The translations under genes were made by a program, and so were the position numbers. Shown piece by piece: positions 1 through 8,432 of a stretch of DNA of 53,640 nt (position 1 is the stretch's first letter; each line of letters starts with the position of its first letter). The notes beneath the pieces are model-generated. The model saw nothing but the letters and a program-made list of their open reading frames with translations. It made no database searches and was not told the DNA's origin. The stretch is from an uncultured Pelagibacteraceae bacterium (GTDB lineage: Bacteria; Pseudomonadota; Alphaproteobacteria; Pelagibacterales; Pelagibacteraceae). The stretch is taken from positions 1-53,640 of the forward strand of contig CACMJX010000005.1 of the NCBI GenBank assembly GCA_902614055.1. Reading direction: 5' to 3'.

Positions 1-236
1 TCTGCTTCACCAACTTCACTGAAATTATCATTTATATTTCCAACATTAATATTATTTATTTTTGACTTATCTATTAATAAAGGAGGTCTAGACTTTAAAA
101 TTCTCTCTCTAGCTTTTTCAGAAATTTCAGTGGTTAAGTCTAACAATGTTACTGGAACATTTGCATTACATAATTGAGCAGCTATTCCACTACCCATTGT
201 GCCTGACCCTATAACTACTACTTTATTAATTTTCAT
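1..236 (-). CDS. 3-hydroxyacyl-CoA dehydrogenase, N-terminal fragment
   Basis: The ATG is at 236 and the frame runs off the left edge, leaving about 78 residues. They begin with a Rossmann NAD-binding motif, VVVIGSGTMGSGIAA, typical of the 3-hydroxyacyl-CoA dehydrogenase domain of beta-oxidation enzymes. A basic stretch and a segment like INVGNINDNF follow, as in the family. The family oxidises 3-hydroxyacyl-CoA to 3-ketoacyl-CoA with NAD in the cytoplasm. Whether it is a stand-alone dehydrogenase or a fused hydratase/dehydrogenase cannot be told from this fragment. It lies 71 bp downstream of bioY on the same strand and could be co-transcribed with it. Confidence 0.8.
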   Translation of the reverse strand, partial: MKINKVVVIGSGTMGSGIAAQLCNANVPVTLLDLTTEISEKARERILKSRPPLLIDKSKINNINVGNINDNFSEVGEA

Positions 237-307
237 AATGAGAATTAAAGCTTATAATGAAAATCTTATTCAAGAGCAACTTAAAGCCAGTAAATATTTT
301 AATATTA

Positions 308-871
308 TTATTTAATTATTTTTGTAATTGATGGAATTATTGCCACTGCAAGAGCAATTTTGAATATTTCACTTGGTAGAAAAGGATAAAGACCACCAGC
401 TAAAGCCTTTTCATAACCGATAACTGAGCCCAAATAACCCACCCCAAAAATAAAAATAATAGAAGTTGCTATCAAAAGAGAAAGTAAACTTTTAATATAA
501 GAGTCGTTAAAATTTCTTTCTGCTAAATAGCCTACAACGCCAGCAGCAATAGTCATTCCATAAAGATAGCCAGCCGTTGGACCTGTTAAATAAAGTAATC
601 CACCGCCTTTTGCAAAAACTGGAAGTCCAATAGCTCCTTCAAAGAGATATAATAAAAGTGTAAAAAACGCTAACTTTGAACCAAATGTCATTCCAATTAT
701 GAAAACTGCAAAAGTTTGCATCGTCATTGGAACTGGCCAAAATGGAACTTGAACTTTTGATGAAAAAGCTAGGATAAGTGTGCCTATTAACATCAAAGAA
801 ATATTCTGAAAATAAATATTTATTCTAAAATCAGATAATAAATTTTTAATCAAAGTAGAATTATTTTTCAT
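308..871 (-). CDS. bioY: BioY-family biotin transporter S component
   Basis: This 187-residue, strongly hydrophobic protein has about six membrane segments. It carries the BioY hallmark around residues 40-60 (VQVPFWPVPMTMQTFAVF) and the glycine-rich GPTAGYLYG segment near residue 97. BioY is the substrate-binding S component of ECF-type biotin importers in the inner membrane. No ECF ATPase (EcfA/BioM) or T component is in the window, so it either works alone, as reported for some BioY proteins, or borrows an energising module from elsewhere. It lies 56 bp downstream of the peptide-transport ATPase on the same strand. Presence of bioY suggests the cell scavenges biotin. Confidence 0.9.
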   Translation of the reverse strand: MKNNSTLIKNLLSDFRINIYFQNISLMLIGTLILAFSSKVQVPFWPVPMTMQTFAVFIIGMTFGSKLAFFTLLLYLFEGAIGLPVFAKGGGLLYLTGPTAGYLYGMTIAAGVVGYLAERNFNDSYIKSLLSLLIATSIIFIFGVGYLGSVIGYEKALAGGLYPFLPSEIFKIALAVAIIPSITKIIK

Positions 872-927
872 CCTAAAAGGTATTTAAACATACTTAAATG
901 CAAATTTAAAATAATAAATATAAAACT

Positions 928-2955
928 TTAATTAATCTGGTCTTTTTGTAATTCTTTTAATGGTATGTGGCATCTGATAGAGTTTCCACTGTTAGTTATT
1001 TGCCATGGTGGTATCTCATTTTTACAAATATCACCTAATATTCTTGAACATCTCCCCTGAAAACTACACCCTTTTTGAGGTGGCTTTTCTTCTACGATAT
1101 CTTCAGCAACTAATTTTGGTTTGATATCTGGATCTGGTTCTAACACCGCCCCTAATAAAACCTCTGTGTATGGGTGTGATGGAAATTGATAAACATCTTT
1201 TGATGGTCCCACTTCACACAATCTTCCTTGATAAAGAACAGCAACTCTATCACTTATAGCTCTTACGACAGCTAAATCATGTGAAACAAATATATATGTA
1301 GTCCCAAAATCTTCTTTAAGTTGTTGTAACAAATTTAATACGGCCGCCTGAACTGATACGTCTAACGCAGATGTTACCTCATCACATAATATTATATCTG
1401 GTTTAGCTGCAAAAGCTCTTGCAACCGCAACTCTCTGTTTTTCACCTCCAGATAATTGTCTAGGGTACCTAGACATATAAAATTCACCCAGTCTTACTTT
1501 TTGCAAAAGCTCTTTAATATTTTTTTTTAATTCTTCACCCTTTAAACCAAAATATAACTTTAATGGTTGTGCTATTATTTCTTCAACAGTATGGTTTGGG
1601 TTTAAAGACTCATCTGGATTTTGAAAAATTAATTGAATAATTCTTAAATCATTAGGATCTCTCTCTTTGAGGTCAGACGATAAGTTTCTTTTTTGATCAA
1701 ATTTTATTACTCCACCTTTGGTTCTGAGTAACCCAGCAATAGATTTGAGAATTGTTGATTTTCCACTACCTGACTCTCCAACTAGAGCTATAGTTTCACC
1801 CTTCTTGATATTAATATTAATATCTTTAACAGTTGGGTTGTCGTCAGAAATTCTATTTAACACTTGATCTAAAAGATTTTGCTTAGCGTAACTTATTGAA
1901 ACTTCTGAAATGTTTAATATTTCTTTATCCTGCAAACTCGTCTTAATTTTATTAACAGTTTGATTAACCTGACTGTCATTCATTAAACTCTTATGATTAA
2001 AACATCTAACACTAGTGTTTAATTCCTCTAAGTACTCAAGTTGAGGAGAGTTACTTTTACATTTTTCTTCTGAAAAATCGCACCTATCAAAGAAACTGCA
2101 GCCTCTATGCATTGTTCCAGGTTGAGGTTGGCTACCAGGCATTGATTGTGGAAGTCCTGCAAGTGATAATTTTGGTATAGATTTAAGCAAACCATATGTA
2201 TACGGATGAATTGGTTTTTTAAGAATGTCTCGAGAGGGTCCCTCTAAAACTATTTCACCAGAGTACATTACAATAATACGGTCACTTACTTGAGCTATTG
2301 CTCCTAAGTCATGGCTTACATAAACCATTGATGTTCCTGTGTCTTTCGCAATGAAGTTAAGAAGTTCTAAAACGTGAGCTTGTGTTGTTACATCTAAGCC
2401 AGTTGTAGGCTCATCCAATAGTAGAAGGTCAGGGGTTCCCGCTAATGCCATAGCAACAGCAACTCTCTGTTGTTGTCCTCCTGAAAGTTCATGAGGATAT
2501 CTTAGAGCAATTGTTTCAGGTGAGGGAAGTCTCACTTTATTTAACAATTCTGAAATTTTTTGTTCTCTTTCCTCCTCCTTTAAATCAGAATGCAACTGTA
2601 ATGCTTCATCAATTTGATAACCTATTTTCAAATTTGGTGTTAAAGCCTGTCCAGCATTTTGTGGTATCATTGCAATTTTTCTACCTCTGATTTTTTCCAA
2701 ATCTCTATTTTTCATTTTTAAAAGATTTGAGGAATTAAATTCACATTCTCCACCAATTGTATAGAGACCATGCTTAACATACCCCATCATTGCTAGTGCG
2801 AGAGTACTTTTTCCAGATCCAGATTCTCCAACAATACCAACGGTTTCACCTTTTTTAATGTTTGTACTTATGTTTCTTAGTATTAAAATCTCTTCACCTT
2901 TTTTACTCTTAAATCCAATGGATAAATTTTTTACTTTTTGAATTATTTCAGTCAT
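928..2955 (-). CDS. Fused double ATPase of a dipeptide/oligopeptide-type ABC importer
   Basis: The 675-residue protein carries two complete ABC ATPase domains, equivalent to DppD and DppF joined in one chain. The first has Walker A GESGSGKST at residues 43-51, signature LSGGQQQR and Walker B LLLLDEPTTGLD. The second, from about residue 340, repeats GESGSGKST with signature LSGGEKQR and Walker B IILCDEVTSALD. Each half ends in the Cys-containing oligopeptide-transporter C-terminal segment (GCSFFDRC and GCSFQGRC), which binds an Fe-S cluster in some DppD proteins. It powers import through the two permeases encoded just upstream (2 bp gap). The substrate cannot be deduced from the ATPase. Confidence 0.92.
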   Translation of the reverse strand: MTEIIQKVKNLSIGFKSKKGEEILILRNISTNIKKGETVGIVGESGSGKSTLALAMMGYVKHGLYTIGGECEFNSSNLLKMKNRDLEKIRGRKIAMIPQNAGQALTPNLKIGYQIDEALQLHSDLKEEEREQKISELLNKVRLPSPETIALRYPHELSGGQQQRVAVAMALAGTPDLLLLDEPTTGLDVTTQAHVLELLNFIAKDTGTSMVYVSHDLGAIAQVSDRIIVMYSGEIVLEGPSRDILKKPIHPYTYGLLKSIPKLSLAGLPQSMPGSQPQPGTMHRGCSFFDRCDFSEEKCKSNSPQLEYLEELNTSVRCFNHKSLMNDSQVNQTVNKIKTSLQDKEILNISEVSISYAKQNLLDQVLNRISDDNPTVKDININIKKGETIALVGESGSGKSTILKSIAGLLRTKGGVIKFDQKRNLSSDLKERDPNDLRIIQLIFQNPDESLNPNHTVEEIIAQPLKLYFGLKGEELKKNIKELLQKVRLGEFYMSRYPRQLSGGEKQRVAVARAFAAKPDIILCDEVTSALDVSVQAAVLNLLQQLKEDFGTTYIFVSHDLAVVRAISDRVAVLYQGRLCEVGPSKDVYQFPSHPYTEVLLGAVLEPDPDIKPKLVAEDIVEEKPPQKGCSFQGRCSRILGDICKNEIPPWQITNSGNSIRCHIPLKELQKDQIN

Positions 2956-2957
2956 TT

Positions 2958-3851
2958 TTAAACTGGAGCTTTTGTTGATCTATCTATACCTAATGCTTTA
3001 GCAAAAGCATCAGCTGTCAAATTGATGCCAATTATTAAACTGCTCAAACCAACTATTGGAGCTATCACCGACCAATAAGCAAAAGACATTAAACCTCTGG
3101 CGTTTGATATCATCAGTCCCCAATCTGGAGTTGGAGGACTAACACCAAAACCTAGGAATGACAAAGAACTAAAGCCAAGTAGCATCCATGACCATCTCAT
3201 TGCACCTTCCACTAAAATTGCATCTCTTACATTTGGAATTATCTCATTCCATATTATTGAAAAATTACTGTGCCCTCTAGCTCTAGCAGATACAATAAAG
3301 TCTTTTGCAATAACATCATGGGTTGCAGCTCTTGCTACTCTTACAATTCCCTTACCATAAAAGAAACCCAAGGCAGGTATTAATACTTCGGTTGATGTAC
3401 CTAACAGAGATACAATTAACAACATTGCCAATATCCACGGAATAGATAAAAATGCATCAACTATTCTCATCACTATATCGTCAGTTTTCCCACCAACTAG
3501 TCCACAAAAAATTCCTAATAGACCACCCCAAAGTAGTGCTATCAAAGATCCAAAGAAAGTAATTGTTAAAGCTGTTCTTCCACCTAAAATTGTTCTTGTA
3601 AAAACGTCCCTTCCAAGATCATCAGTTCCAAACCAATATTCAGCAGAAGGAGCCTGTAGCATTAAAGTTGGGTTTATCGCTTTAAAGTCATATGGCGCAA
3701 TGTAAGGGCTAATAAATGCAAGAATTACGTGGAAAATCAATATACTTAAACCAATAAATCCTGACGGTCTTGAGGCCATTGTAATTATTATCTCAGAGAC
3801 TTTTGCGAAATTACTTTTTTTTTCTTCCTGATAAATATTATCCAATTTCAT
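2958..3851 (-). CDS. DppC-type ABC permease
   Basis: A 297-residue inner-membrane protein with about six membrane helices. It has the N-terminal DppC/OppC pattern (HVILAFISPYIAPYDF, then YWFGTDDLGRDVFTR) and an EAA-type ATPase-contact loop near residues 190-210 (SARARGHSNFSIIWNEIIPN). Together with the DppB-type partner it would form the transmembrane channel of the peptide-type importer. The gene lies 1 bp after the DppB-type gene and 2 bp before the ATPase gene, so the three are translationally packed. Length is normal for the family. Confidence 0.92.
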   Translation of the reverse strand: MKLDNIYQEEKKSNFAKVSEIIITMASRPSGFIGLSILIFHVILAFISPYIAPYDFKAINPTLMLQAPSAEYWFGTDDLGRDVFTRTILGGRTALTITFFGSLIALLWGGLLGIFCGLVGGKTDDIVMRIVDAFLSIPWILAMLLIVSLLGTSTEVLIPALGFFYGKGIVRVARAATHDVIAKDFIVSARARGHSNFSIIWNEIIPNVRDAILVEGAMRWSWMLLGFSSLSFLGFGVSPPTPDWGLMISNARGLMSFAYWSVIAPIVGLSSLIIGINLTADAFAKALGIDRSTKAPV

Positions 3852-3852
3852 A

Positions 3853-4809
3853 TTATTTTCTAATCTGTAACGTCTTTAATCTTGGATTAAGCATCAGTGT
3901 CATCAGATCTGCTAATAGATTTATACTAACATATATAGATGCAAGAATTATTGCTAAAGCTTGAACAGTAGGCAAATCTCTATTCGAAATAGACTCGATA
4001 ACTAACCTTCCAAGACCAGGGTAATTGAATACAACCTCAGTTACAACCACGCCACCTAATAACCATGCAATTGTTAAAGCTACAACATTAATAGCCGGTA
4101 ACAACGCATTTGGTAAAACATGTTTAAAAACCATTTTCCAATATGGAACGCCTTTTAAAATTGCCATTTGAACATATTCACTTGCCATAACTTGAATTAC
4201 ACTTGATCTTACCATCCTTGCCATGTGAGCTGTCATAATCATTGCAATAGCGATTACTGGTAAAATAATATTTGGTAATAGTTCAAAGAATGAAACATCA
4301 GTTGGAACAATAACAATCCCTGGTAACCACTCTAACCATATTGCAATTATTAAAATTAATAAAGTAGCACTAATAAACTCTGGAATAGTCATAGCAAAAA
4401 TAGTTACTGTTGAAATTGCAACGTCAGGTAATTTGTCTCTCCAAAGAGCAGTAACAATTCCTAATATCAAAGCAATCGGTATACCAATAAAAATGGCAGC
4501 TGATGCTAGAACTAATGAATTTTTAATTCGTGGTCCTAGAACCTCTTTAATTGGCATTTCTCCGCTTAAAGAATAACCAAAGTCTCCTTGAATAGCATTT
4601 ACGGCCCAAGATACATATCTCTCATATGCAGGAACGTTCAAACCTAATCTTCTATAACAAGCTTCTAATTGCTCCCCGAATGCTTGTCTCTCAAGATATG
4701 TTGTACACGCGTCACCAGGTAAAATCTCAGTTCCAACAAAAGTGATTAAAGATACTATAAATAAAGTTATTAAGCCTAATAGGATTCTTTTTATAATTAA
4801 AAAAAGCAT
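3853..4809 (-). CDS. DppB-type ABC permease
   Basis: A 318-residue permease with about six helices. The N-terminus (IIKRILLGLITLFIVSLITF) and the segment GDACTTYL fit the DppB/OppB family. The EAA loop is seen as ASEYVQMAILKGVPYWKMVFKHVLPNA-like sequence around residues 210-235, and the C-terminal part carries the family's GRLVIESISNRDLPTVQ segment. It pairs with the DppC-type protein downstream. An 83 bp gap containing a strong hairpin separates it from the binding-protein gene upstream, so the membrane and ATPase subunits are probably expressed at a lower level than the binding protein. Confidence 0.92.
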   Translation of the reverse strand: MLFLIIKRILLGLITLFIVSLITFVGTEILPGDACTTYLERQAFGEQLEACYRRLGLNVPAYERYVSWAVNAIQGDFGYSLSGEMPIKEVLGPRIKNSLVLASAAIFIGIPIALILGIVTALWRDKLPDVAISTVTIFAMTIPEFISATLLILIIAIWLEWLPGIVIVPTDVSFFELLPNIILPVIAIAMIMTAHMARMVRSSVIQVMASEYVQMAILKGVPYWKMVFKHVLPNALLPAINVVALTIAWLLGGVVVTEVVFNYPGLGRLVIESISNRDLPTVQALAIILASIYVSINLLADLMTLMLNPRLKTLQIRK

Positions 4810-4853
4810 AAGAATACTTAAATTTTAAATTATTTATTTAGAAATTAAAGAGG

Positions 4854-4883
4854 TTTTACAGGCCTACTTAAAGGCCTGTAAAA
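4854..4883 (-). terminator. Hairpin between binding-protein and permease genes
   Basis: Perfect 11 bp inverted repeat (TTTTACAGGCC and GGCCTGTAAAA) with an 8-nt loop, lying just behind the stop codon of the binding-protein gene. Read on the minus strand it is followed by CCTCTTTAA, not by a clean U-tract. It therefore looks more like a leaky terminator or 3'-end stabiliser that sets different transcript levels for the binding protein and the permeases. Confidence 0.6.
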
Positions 4884-4892
4884 CAAAAATTA

Positions 4893-6380
4893 TTAGTCAA
4901 CACTTACTGTGTGCCATCTTATCGAAAAATACTCAACTTCGTCGAGATTTTTCACTTTAGAAGATGTGACAACCAATCTAGATACATGGTAAGGAATCAT
5001 AGTTCCAGACTCTTCCCATAGTGTTTTTTGAGCATTGATATATGCTGCTTTTCTTTTACTGAAATTTAACTCACCTCTAGCATCAGCTAAATTCTTGTCA
5101 AAAGAAGCACTTTTGTAGAAAGACTCATTCCATTTTGCTTCACTATGATAAGCTTCGTGCAAAATACTGTCTGCAGGTCTCTCATTCCAACGTGTCATTG
5201 CTACTGGCTTTTTCATCCAAGTTTCATTCCAATAACTTTTTGAAGGTGTCATTTGAATATCCGCTCTTATGTTAGCTTTAGCAAATTGTTGTTGTAATAC
5301 TTCAGCAATAGTTGGCCATGTTGGTTCTTTTGTAGATACGTGAATTGTGAACTCAATACCATCTGGATAACCTGCCTCTGCAAGTAATTTTTTAGCAGTA
5401 GCATGTTGTGGCGGGCACTTCTTTTTCATTCTGTATTGATCCGAAGGTGCAACTGGAGTATCACAAGATACTGTTGCTGCTCCTGCCATAACAAGATCAA
5501 CTAATTCTTGTCTATCTACAGCTATTCTAACAGCCTTTCTTACTCTTGGATCATCAAATGGTGCAACATCCGTTCTCATTACCATACCTCTCCAATTTCC
5601 TGTAGGTATCACCGATACATTGAACTTTGAATTACCATCAAATATTTTTTTCTGATTGAATGGAACATATCTATTCATATCAATCTGTCCAGTAAGTAGA
5701 GCTTGAATTCTAGCTTGACCATCTGGAATAGCTATTACGTGAACTTCAGAAAGTTTAGGTGCTCCTTCCCAATAATCTGGGTTTGCTTTAAGAATTGTTG
5801 TTCCTTCAGCATCAAACTTTTCTACTATAAAAGGTCCAGTTCCAATACCTGTTTTTCCAATAGTATCACCTGATCCATTAGGTATCATTCTTAGTCTATA
5901 ATCAGTTAGTAAAAGTGGAAAATCTGCAAAAGATGTATTCAACTTCATTTTAACTGTGTGTGAGTCTATAACCTCTATGTCTGTTACTGCACTCATACTT
6001 TTCTTTGCAGGCGAACCAATTTCAGGATCTTTAACTCTCATCAAAGAATATTTTACATCCTCTGCGTCAAAATCAGATCCGTCATGGAATTTAACACCTT
6101 TTCTTAAGTTAAAAGTCCATTCTGTAGCATCTGCATTTCCTGACCAGTCAGTTGCAAGCTCAGGAGATGTTACCCCTTTAAGATCTTTTCTTACAAGACG
6201 GTTCTGTGTCATTATTACTACCTGAAACAGTCGTCCCTTAGTAATTGCGTCTAAATTTGTATCTTTTCCAAAACCAACATCATGAGATAATTTAAAAACA
6301 CCGCTTGATGCATTGGCAAAAGAAAATGTTACAAACAGTGATACCAATGAAACTGATATCAATTTAAAAATGTTTTTCAT
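4893..6380 (-). CDS. Family-5 extracellular solute-binding protein (dipeptide/oligopeptide type)
   Basis: A 495-residue periplasmic protein that begins with a Sec signal peptide (KNIFKLISVSLVSLFVTFSFANASS, probable cleavage after ANA). The body matches family-5 binding proteins: the segment TEWTFNLRKGVKFHDGS near residue 90, GTGPFIVEKF near residue 178, and DDPRVRKAVRIAVDRQ near residue 277. It captures substrate for the DppBC and double-ATPase importer encoded downstream. The start is supported by a strong Shine-Dalgarno (AAAGAGAGG) 7-8 nt upstream. Family members bind peptides, nickel, heme, opines or sugars, so the ligand is unknown; the adjacent divergent operon makes a metabolite of that operon a fair guess. 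Confidence 0.92.
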   Translation of the reverse strand: MKNIFKLISVSLVSLFVTFSFANASSGVFKLSHDVGFGKDTNLDAITKGRLFQVVIMTQNRLVRKDLKGVTSPELATDWSGNADATEWTFNLRKGVKFHDGSDFDAEDVKYSLMRVKDPEIGSPAKKSMSAVTDIEVIDSHTVKMKLNTSFADFPLLLTDYRLRMIPNGSGDTIGKTGIGTGPFIVEKFDAEGTTILKANPDYWEGAPKLSEVHVIAIPDGQARIQALLTGQIDMNRYVPFNQKKIFDGNSKFNVSVIPTGNWRGMVMRTDVAPFDDPRVRKAVRIAVDRQELVDLVMAGAATVSCDTPVAPSDQYRMKKKCPPQHATAKKLLAEAGYPDGIEFTIHVSTKEPTWPTIAEVLQQQFAKANIRADIQMTPSKSYWNETWMKKPVAMTRWNERPADSILHEAYHSEAKWNESFYKSASFDKNLADARGELNFSKRKAAYINAQKTLWEESGTMIPYHVSRLVVTSSKVKNLDEVEYFSIRWHTVSVD

Positions 6381-6496
6381 AATTTCCTCTCTTTAAAAAA
6401 ATAAAAGGTAACAATTAGCATCTTATATAGCAACAGTGAAAATGGTTCTTTTTTAATTGTTTTATTGATGTATTTTGATTATTTAAAAAAAAAATA
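6381..6496. promoter_or_regulatory. Divergent intergenic region with RBS
   Basis: This 116 bp, extremely AT-rich gap separates the peptide-type transporter operon (minus) from the seven-gene demethylase operon (plus), so both promoters should lie here. On the minus strand a clear RBS AAAGAGAGG lies at about 6386-6394, and TATATAAG lies further upstream at about 6443-6450 as a possible -10. On the plus strand no Shine-Dalgarno precedes the ATG at 6497, only an A-tract. No riboswitch-like structure or strong operator palindrome was recognised. Confidence 0.4.
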
Positions 6497-7726
6497 ATGA
6501 AAGATTTAATCAATAAATACAGGTTTACTGTAAAGCCTGTTAACCTTGAAAATTCAAACTCTTTGGAGCTTGCAAGATCAATTCAAGTTCATCCATTAAC
6601 TTACCAGGAGCTACCTTATGACCCAGAGTATTCTAATTATGCTGGAAGATTAACACTAGAGAAACTATCTAATGTAAGTCCTGAGGAAATGTATTGGAAA
6701 GGGAGGCAGGAGATAATATTTAGACATACTGGTGAACATCCATTTGAAATATCCGGCCCAGACTCACTTAAGTTATTACAAAAAATATTTCCAAGAGATG
6801 TATCAAAAATATCGAAAGGAAGATGCTCTTACCAATTCGCTTGCTATCACGATGGAGGAATGATTACTGACGGAGTTCTATTAAAACTTGAAGAGGATAA
6901 ATATTGGTTTGCACAAGCAGATGGGGATCTTTTTTCTTGGTATAAAGCTCACTCTAAAAATATGAATGTTGAAATAAAAGATCCTGAGGTATGGGTAAGT
7001 CAAATTCAAGGCCCATTTTCAATGAAACTACTTGAAAATATAGCTGAAGATTTTTCAGAGAATGATTGGAAGTACTTTGATTGGAAAGAATTACAAATCT
7101 TAGATCAAAAAGTAATTGTAAGCCGAAGTGGTTTTACAAATGAGTTAGGTTGGGAAATTTATTTCAGACCCGAAAATGAAACTGAAAAAATTGGAGATTA
7201 CATTCTCGAGGAAGGAAAAAAATTAGGTATGATTTTAGTTGCCACTCCAGGTTTTAGATGTAGAAGAATTGAGGCTGGTTTGCTTTCTGCAGGACAAGAT
7301 TTTACAAAAAAAACAAATCCATTTTCAGTCGGTCTAGGGCGTTTTATAAATTTTGATAAAGAAGATTTTATTGGAAAAGAAGCTCTCATGAAATCAGATA
7401 AAAAATGTAAGACTTGGGGAATTAGAGTTGCAGAGGGAACTGCTATTAAAGGTGAAGATATTAAAATAAATGAAAAAAATATTGGTAAAATAACTTCTAG
7501 CACTTGGTCGCCATATCAAATTTGTGGAGTTGGTATTGTGCACCTCTATAATAATGAAAATGGTCCAGGAGATGTTGTTGATGTTAAATGCACTGATGGA
7601 AAAGTACATAAAGGAGAAATCTGTAAATTGCCAATGTATGATGCAAAAGGAGAAATAGTTAGAGGTCTAAATAGAAATATTCCTGAAGCGCCAAATCCTT
7701 GGCCTGGTATTAAAACCACAAATTAA
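6497..7726 (+). CDS. GcvT-family folate-dependent methyl/aminomethyltransferase-like protein
   Basis: This 409-residue protein has the GcvT (aminomethyltransferase/DmdA) fold. Family signatures include FEISGPDSLKLLQKIFPRDVSKI near residue 85, GGMITDGVLLKL near residue 120, QIQGPFSMKLLE near residue 165, and RSGFTNELGWEIYFRP near residue 210, where the E of GWEIYF matches the conserved folate-site region. RRIEAGLLSAGQDFT and a C-terminal barrel domain follow. Family members move a methyl or methylene group from an amine, sulfonium or methoxy donor to tetrahydrofolate. It is not the glycine-cleavage T protein, because no gcvH or gcvP is nearby, and it is clearly different from the second GcvT-family gene in this operon. 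Donor substrate unknown. First gene of the operon. Confidence 0.82.
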   Translation: MKDLINKYRFTVKPVNLENSNSLELARSIQVHPLTYQELPYDPEYSNYAGRLTLEKLSNVSPEEMYWKGRQEIIFRHTGEHPFEISGPDSLKLLQKIFPRDVSKISKGRCSYQFACYHDGGMITDGVLLKLEEDKYWFAQADGDLFSWYKAHSKNMNVEIKDPEVWVSQIQGPFSMKLLENIAEDFSENDWKYFDWKELQILDQKVIVSRSGFTNELGWEIYFRPENETEKIGDYILEEGKKLGMILVATPGFRCRRIEAGLLSAGQDFTKKTNPFSVGLGRFINFDKEDFIGKEALMKSDKKCKTWGIRVAEGTAIKGEDIKINEKNIGKITSSTWSPYQICGVGIVHLYNNENGPGDVVDVKCTDGKVHKGEICKLPMYDAKGEIVRGLNRNIPEAPNPWPGIKTTN

Positions 7727-7739
7727 AAAAATTTATTCA

Positions 7740-8432
7740 GTGAAGGCTAAAAAAAAAATAATAACAGTTGGAGGTGGTGGTTTCACTCATAATGAGGATG
7801 GTGATTTAGATCAATTTTGTTTAGATCAAATAGGTAAAAAAAACTGCTCTATAGGATTTTTGCCAACTGCTAGTAATGATGACGTAAAAAAAACTGAGCT
7901 ATTCTATAAAAGATTTAAAAATACTAACTTTAAAGTTTCTCACTTCAACCTTGTCTCCAGTGTTAAGGGTTTTGAAAACTGGATTTCAAATTTAGATGCT
8001 ATTTATATTGGTGGAGGAAATACTAAATTCATGCTCGACTTATGGAAAAGAAATAATTTAATTAATATTTTTAAAGAAGTTTATAACTCAGGAATAATTG
8101 TTTCTGGTGTAAGTGCTGGAGCTGCATGTTGGTTTGATTATTTTCTCACAGACTCAGATGGACCTGGCTTTAAACCGTTAAGTGGTGTTGGACTTATATC
8201 TGGAAGTTTTACTCCACATTATTCAGATGTAAAAAGAGCTTATAAATTCAGAGAAAATATAAATAATAAAATTTTACCAAGTGGTATAGCTGTAGATGAT
8301 GGAGTTGCAGTACTTTTTATTGACGGAAAACCAACAGAGGTTTATTCTTCCAGAGAAAGTCATAATGCTTATTTTGTTGATCAAAATAAACAACTTAATT
8401 TAAAAGAATATATTAAAGTTAATAATGAGTGA
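7740..8432 (+). CDS. Peptidase E-like (family S51) serine hydrolase
   Basis: A 230-residue cytoplasmic protein with the S51 fold (dipeptidase E/cyanophycinase relatives). It has N-terminal GGGGF, IGGGNTKFMLDLW near residue 90, the nucleophile elbow GVSAGAACW with Ser125, and GSFTPHYSDVKR with a probable catalytic His160. Peptidase E cleaves Asp-X dipeptides; relatives act on other amide bonds. The start is GTG at 7740, 14 bp after the previous stop, and the 3' end overlaps the next gene by 8 bp, consistent with one operon. Placed among demethylase and hydroxyacid genes, it may hydrolyse an amide or peptide-like conjugate, possibly imported by the divergent peptide-type transporter. That role is inference. 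Confidence 0.8.
   Translation: MKAKKKIITVGGGGFTHNEDGDLDQFCLDQIGKKNCSIGFLPTASNDDVKKTELFYKRFKNTNFKVSHFNLVSSVKGFENWISNLDAIYIGGGNTKFMLDLWKRNNLINIFKEVYNSGIIVSGVSAGAACWFDYFLTDSDGPGFKPLSGVGLISGSFTPHYSDVKRAYKFRENINNKILPSGIAVDDGVAVLFIDGKPTEVYSSRESHNAYFVDQNKQLNLKEYIKVNNE

Noticed and set aside
7198..7609. Reverse-strand open frames inside the first GcvT-like gene
   Set aside because: Low-complexity translations without family features, fully inside a well-supported gene; the same holds for the other antisense or overlapping small frames through the window.
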